Source: Faecalicatena contorta (GTDB taxonomy: Bacteria > Bacillota > Clostridia > Lachnospirales > Lachnospiraceae). From it: a stretch of DNA of 64,000 nucleotides. The notes beneath the pieces are model-generated. The model had not been told where the DNA came from. It was given only the letters and a program-made list of their open reading frames with translations, and made no database searches. The stretch's first letter is position 1. Each line of letters begins with the position of its first letter. Positions 60,826-64,000 of the stretch are shown here, in pieces. A program made the position numbers and the translations under genes. The stretch is from assembly GCF_039521745.1 (NCBI RefSeq), contig NZ_BAAACT010000171.1; one strand, given 5' to 3'.

Positions 60826-61627
60826 GAAAACATTGACGAAAAAAGAACTGAAAAAGGGGTTCTTTCGAACATTTACCACTTCTCATGCATGGCATTATGA
60901 GAGGCAGCAGCACATGGCCTTTGAATATGCCATGATTCCGGTAATCAATAAATTGTATGACAAGGAAGAAGACAGGATTGCGGCATATGAGAGGCATATG
61001 GAATTTTATAATTGCCAGACCACAATGCAGCCTTTTATCTTTGGGATCACTGCGGCGATGGAAGAAGAGAATGCGAATAATGAAAATTTTGATACCTCTT
61101 CCATCAGTGCGATGAAAGTTTCTCTGATGGGACCGCTGGCAGGTATCGGAGACTCCCTGATCGCCGGGACTCTGCGTATTATTGCAACGGGAATTGCGGC
61201 GGGGCTATGTATGAGCGGGAGTATTCTGGGACCGATTTTGTTCCTGCTTATCTATAATATTCCGACAATTGCATTGCGTTATTTTGGGATAAAGTTTGGG
61301 TATGGGCTTGGAAATAAGATTATCAGCAAATTGTCAGAATCCGATTTAATGAATAAGCTGACCCTGTCAATGTCCATTGTAGGGTTGATGGTGATTGGGG
61401 CTATGGTAGCTTCCACAGTGGCGGTGACAACACCCATTGCATTTAATATCAGCGATACAAATTTTTCGCTGCAGGAGACCTTGGACAGTATTTTCCCGAG
61501 TTTGCTCCCGCTTGCCGTCACACTTGGCTTATACAAGCTGAATAGAAAACATGTGAATGTTTTAGTCCAGGTGATTGGGATTATGATATTGGCAGTTATA
61601 TTAGGCGCTCTAAAAATCTTAGGATAA
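60806..61627 (+). CDS. PTS mannose-family EIID component
   Basis: 273-residue membrane subunit. N-terminal LTKKELKKGFFRTFTTSHAW, then MAFEYAMIPVINKLY, FNCQTTMQPF-like FYNCQTTMQPFIFGIT, and the loop SLMGPLAGIGDSLI that is a hallmark of EIID. AGGAGG lies before the ATG pair at 60806/60809. Confidence 0.94.
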   Translation: MMTTNSRKTLTKKELKKGFFRTFTTSHAWHYERQQHMAFEYAMIPVINKLYDKEEDRIAAYERHMEFYNCQTTMQPFIFGITAAMEEENANNENFDTSSISAMKVSLMGPLAGIGDSLIAGTLRIIATGIAAGLCMSGSILGPILFLLIYNIPTIALRYFGIKFGYGLGNKIISKLSESDLMNKLTLSMSIVGLMVIGAMVASTVAVTTPIAFNISDTNFSLQETLDSIFPSLLPLAVTLGLYKLNRKHVNVLVQVIGIMILAVILGALKILG

Positions 61628-61651
61628 CATAATAGTGAAGGGAGACAAGAC

Positions 61652-62347
61652 ATGGAATATTGTTTAGATACGGGTGATTTGGAAATGGTGAAAAAGGTGG
61701 TGGATTTATACCCGGTCCGGTGCTTCAGTATGAACCCGAGTATTGCTGTCCGCTGCCTGAAAGGGACGGGGAGAACATTTCTGGAAAATGCCAGAATGAT
61801 ACGCGAAGTCATCGGAGAGGAATATCCCTTTTATCTGGAAGCTATGGGGGATACGGCTGAGGAAATGATAGAGGATGCGCATAGAATCCGGGAAGAAATC
61901 AAGGGAAATACGTTCATAAAGATACCGGCATGCCCACAGGGGTATAAGGCGATCCGATTGTTAAAAGAAGAGGGGATCTTATGTTCCTGTACTGCTATTT
62001 ATGATTTTAACCAGGCAATGCTGGCAGCAGAAGCGGGCGCTTACTGTGTCGCAGTATATGTCAGCCGTATTGATAATGCCGGAGGCGATGGAATCGGGGT
62101 CGTGAAAAAGATTAAAGATGCCTTCGTGCTGGAAGGCATGGACTGCAAGGTGTCGGCCGCCTCTCTAAAAAGTGCAGTTTATTTGGAAAAAGCAGCTTTG
62201 GCAGGTGCAGATAATGTTACGGTTACTCTGGAAATGCTGGACACAATGGCGGTTCATCCTATGACACAAAAGACGCTTGATACATTTAAAGAAGATTGGG
62301 AAGGGTTATTTGGAAAAGGAATCCGGGTAGCAAATATGGAGAAATAG
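61652..62347 (+). CDS. Fructose-6-phosphate aldolase-like transaldolase-family enzyme
   Basis: 231 residues. Schiff-base Lys90 in TFIKIPACPQG, Asp6, Asn28 in MNPS, and Tyr136 in VAVYVSRIDN. Tyr at that position is what separates fructose-6-phosphate aldolases from transaldolases (Phe, as in the gene at 28826). It is followed by a glycerol-dehydrogenase-like gene, as fsaB (talC)-gldA is in E. coli. Likely reaction: ketose phosphate to dihydroxyacetone and glyceraldehyde-3-phosphate. The exact ketose is unknown. Confidence 0.82.
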   Translation: MEYCLDTGDLEMVKKVVDLYPVRCFSMNPSIAVRCLKGTGRTFLENARMIREVIGEEYPFYLEAMGDTAEEMIEDAHRIREEIKGNTFIKIPACPQGYKAIRLLKEEGILCSCTAIYDFNQAMLAAEAGAYCVAVYVSRIDNAGGDGIGVVKKIKDAFVLEGMDCKVSAASLKSAVYLEKAALAGADNVTVTLEMLDTMAVHPMTQKTLDTFKEDWEGLFGKGIRVANMEK

Positions 62348-62382
62348 GACGCAGCCGGTAGAAATGGCAGGATGAAAAAAGA

Positions 62383-63516
62383 ATGAGAAGAAATACAAAT
62401 TACCGGGCATGGGGGTCCGTAGGACATTACATACAGGGGCCCGGCCTTTTAGAAGAGATTGAAAGTTATGCGAGTGAATTTGGACAAGCACACTTTTATA
62501 TTATTGATGTATTTTTTTATGATGAGTGGAAAGAAAAACTGAAAGCTTTGTACCGGAACAGTAAAAGTACGTTCAGCTGCGGGGCGTATGAAGGAGAGAT
62601 TACACACCGCAAAATTGCAGAGTTCCAGAAACAGGCAGTGGGAACTGAAATTGATACAGTGATTGCAATCGGAGGCGGTAAATCCATCGATGCTGCAAAG
62701 GTGACCGCGGCCCGGATGGACTGTGCGCTTCTGATCTGCCCGACAATTGCATCCACAGATGCGCCAACCAGTGCGATGTCGATTCTTTACAGTGAAGACG
62801 GTAAAATGAATGAGATAATGCTTCATAAAAGGAATCCAGATCTGGTGCTTGCAGACAGCAGGATAATTGCACAGGCTCCGGCAAGGTTCCTGACTGCGGG
62901 AATGGGCGATGCGCTGTCAACCTATTTTGAAGGTTTGTCAAATATACAGAGCGGACATGAAAATTATGTATGGTGTGATAAAAAGCCGTTTGTTTCAACA
63001 GTAAGCGGCCGGGCCATTGCAAAATGCTGCTATGAAACACTGATTCAGGATGGATATGCGGCTAAACTGGCATGTGAAAGACATTTGTGCGTTCCCGCCT
63101 TGGAAAATATCATCGAATGTAATATTCTAATGAGCGGGCTGGGATTTGAGAATGTAGGATGTTCGATTGCCCACGCGATAGGAAATGCCATCACCGTGCT
63201 TCCGGAGGGAGAAAACCTGATGCATGGAGAACGTGTAGGATTCGGTGTAATATGCCAGTTGGCTGCCGAGCATTATGACACTAAAACGCTGGAAGAAGTT
63301 CTTAACTTTTGCATTATGATTGGAATACCAGTCTGCTTTGAGGATATGTCAATTGAACTTACGGAAGAAAATTTACAGCAGATTGCAGAAGAGTCTCTGG
63401 AAGCAGACTCATGGCAGGCATGCAGCAGGACATGCCAAAAAGAGGATATTGTTCAAATAATGAAGATTGCGGATGCATTTGGGTGCGATTATAAAAAGAA
63501 GCACGCCGTAAAATGA
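62383..63516 (+). CDS. Glycerol dehydrogenase-like iron/zinc alcohol dehydrogenase
   Basis: 377 residues, GldA family. NAD-binding loop IAIGGGKSIDAAK and STDAPTSAMSILY. Probable metal ligands: Asp in TAGMGDALSTYFE, His in GCSIAHAIGNAI and His in NLMHGERVGFG. It would reduce dihydroxyacetone to glycerol, using NADH, or act on a related polyol. Last gene of the PTS operon; 35 bases after the aldolase gene. Confidence 0.9.
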   Translation: MRRNTNYRAWGSVGHYIQGPGLLEEIESYASEFGQAHFYIIDVFFYDEWKEKLKALYRNSKSTFSCGAYEGEITHRKIAEFQKQAVGTEIDTVIAIGGGKSIDAAKVTAARMDCALLICPTIASTDAPTSAMSILYSEDGKMNEIMLHKRNPDLVLADSRIIAQAPARFLTAGMGDALSTYFEGLSNIQSGHENYVWCDKKPFVSTVSGRAIAKCCYETLIQDGYAAKLACERHLCVPALENIIECNILMSGLGFENVGCSIAHAIGNAITVLPEGENLMHGERVGFGVICQLAAEHYDTKTLEEVLNFCIMIGIPVCFEDMSIELTEENLQQIAEESLEADSWQACSRTCQKEDIVQIMKIADAFGCDYKKKHAVK

Positions 63517-63579
63517 AATTGAAGAGAGCAATAAGCAGCAGGTCTGCCTGGCATGCAGTATTTTAAAAACTCACTGCGG

Positions 63580-63873
63580 TTAACGATTCCGGTATTCATA
63601 AGGCGTACAGCCCATATGTCTCCGGAAGACTTTCCCAAAATAACTGCTGGAAGCAAAGCCACATCTGAGCGCAATATCTGTTATATTGTCTGAGGTATTG
63701 CGCAGCAGGCCGCATGCTGTTTGAACTCTGTATTCTCCCAAGTAAACAAACGGGGATGTATGGAGGCCTTCTTGAAAACAGCGCAGTGCCTCACGCTCAC
63801 TAATGTTCGCCGCATTAGCGATGTCTTTTAATGTAAGATCGTGCATGTAATGCTCCTGTATATACAGGAGCAT
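63580..63873 (-). pseudogene. AraC family regulator, C-terminal DNA-binding fragment
   Basis: 97 residues covering only the two helix-turn-helix units: LTLKDIANAANISEREALRC and FVYLGEYRVQTACGLL, then ITDIALRCGFASSSYFGKVF. The usual N-terminal sensor domain is missing, with an in-frame stop directly before the ATG. Its first codons lie inside a perfect palindrome. Either a truncated regulator or an unusually small DNA-binding protein. No good ribosome site was seen. Confidence 0.65.
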
Positions 63874-63874
63874 T
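63849..63874. repeat. 26-base perfect palindrome at the AraC fragment start
   Basis: AATGCTCCTGTA, a TA spacer, TACAGGAGCATT. It includes the apparent start codon of the AraC fragment. It may be an operator or the scar of the event that cut the gene. Confidence 0.8.
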
Positions 63875-63883
63875 CAGGCTGTA

Positions 63884-63917
63884 GACAACTAGCCTCCTAA
63901 GGGGGCGGTTGTCTTTT
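63884..63917 (+). terminator. Probable intrinsic terminator
   Basis: Stem GACAAC...GCCTCC / GGGGGC...GTTGTC with a small internal mismatch, followed by five T. On the plus strand it would isolate the next gene from the operon to the left. Confidence 0.6.
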
Positions 63918-63984
63918 TCTTTTCTCTGCATATATTAAATGGTATAATTAAATTAATTACAAAAGAAAAGGCAGGTGCCAGGCA

Positions 63985-64000
63985 ATGATGGGGAAAAAGG
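63985..64000 (+). CDS. Start of a gene running off the window
   Basis: ATGATG then GGG AAA AAG after a purine-rich leader with AGGTG; a -10-like TATAAT lies at 63943-63948. Only MMGKK is visible, so no function can be given. Confidence 0.35.

Noticed and set aside
1..64000. CRISPR array or prophage
   Set aside because: No set of regularly spaced direct repeats, and no integrase, capsid, portal or terminase-like genes were seen. The tRNA pair at 53.3 kb has no integrase or repeated tRNA end nearby.

Overview
The window looks like chromosome of a gut-type Clostridia, most likely family Lachnospiraceae. The grounds are a GlgC/GlgD pair, a transketolase split into two genes, a LysM/DUF5711-like/CvpA envelope operon, mannose-family PTS genes, AGGAGG ribosome sites before most genes, and moderate GC. 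I cannot name the species from sequence alone.

Layout: 0.1-7.9 kb is a catabolic locus: an old-yellow-enzyme flavoprotein, a three-gene CUT2-type sugar ABC importer, a DeoR repressor on the opposite strand and two xylose-isomerase-like TIM-barrel enzymes. 8.2-16.9 kb holds a two-component system transcribed leftwards and, divergent from it, an operon of a 735-residue binding lipoprotein, two importer permeases, an HlyD-like adaptor and a membrane protein, with no ATPase. 17.0-20.8 kb is a zinc ribbon/TPM/SPFH trio like Bacillus YdjG-YdjH-YdjI. 20.9-31.3 kb is housekeeping: glycogen synthesis (glgC, glgD), phosphofructokinase, dnaX-ybaB-recR, a LacI regulator, transaldolase and split transketolase. 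31.3-33.0 kb has an HD hydrolase and a REP-associated tyrosine transposase. Copies of its probable palindromic repeat (core GGGGTCAGACCCC) lie around it. 33.0-36.3 kb is the envelope operon. 36.3-41.4 kb is a decayed accessory stretch: a frameshifted methyltransferase, a GNAT enzyme, an amidohydrolase/decarboxylase with a KdgT-type permease, a split TetR regulator and an IS4-type transposase remnant. 41.4-51.3 kb is a leftward signalling operon: a response regulator/HD-GYP/GGDEF protein, a truncated Hpt remnant and two hybrid histidine kinases, with a double-winged-helix GntR regulator divergent from it. 53.2-53.4 kb carries tRNA-Asn and tRNA-Ala. 53.6-55.1 kb is moaC with a molybdate-type ATPase. 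55.4-63.5 kb is a LevR-like regulator with a complete mannose-family PTS, an epimerase, a fructose-6-phosphate-aldolase-like enzyme and a GldA-like dehydrogenase. The window ends with an AraC fragment and the start of one more gene.

How they work together: the last operon reads as uptake and phosphorylation of a sugar or polyol, isomerisation, retro-aldol cleavage to dihydroxyacetone plus glyceraldehyde-3-phosphate, and reduction of dihydroxyacetone. The two transaldolase-family genes differ at the residue that separates transaldolase (Phe) from fructose-6-phosphate aldolase (Tyr), which supports that split of roles. The first locus pairs a reductase with sugar import and isomerases, and could handle a glycosylated or unsaturated compound.

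I found no CRISPR array, prophage or obvious defence island. The most unusual items are the ATPase-less importer/adaptor operon, the repeat-transposase pair, several long inverted repeats, the Hpt remnant, and a cysteine motif shared by PAS regions of two signalling proteins.
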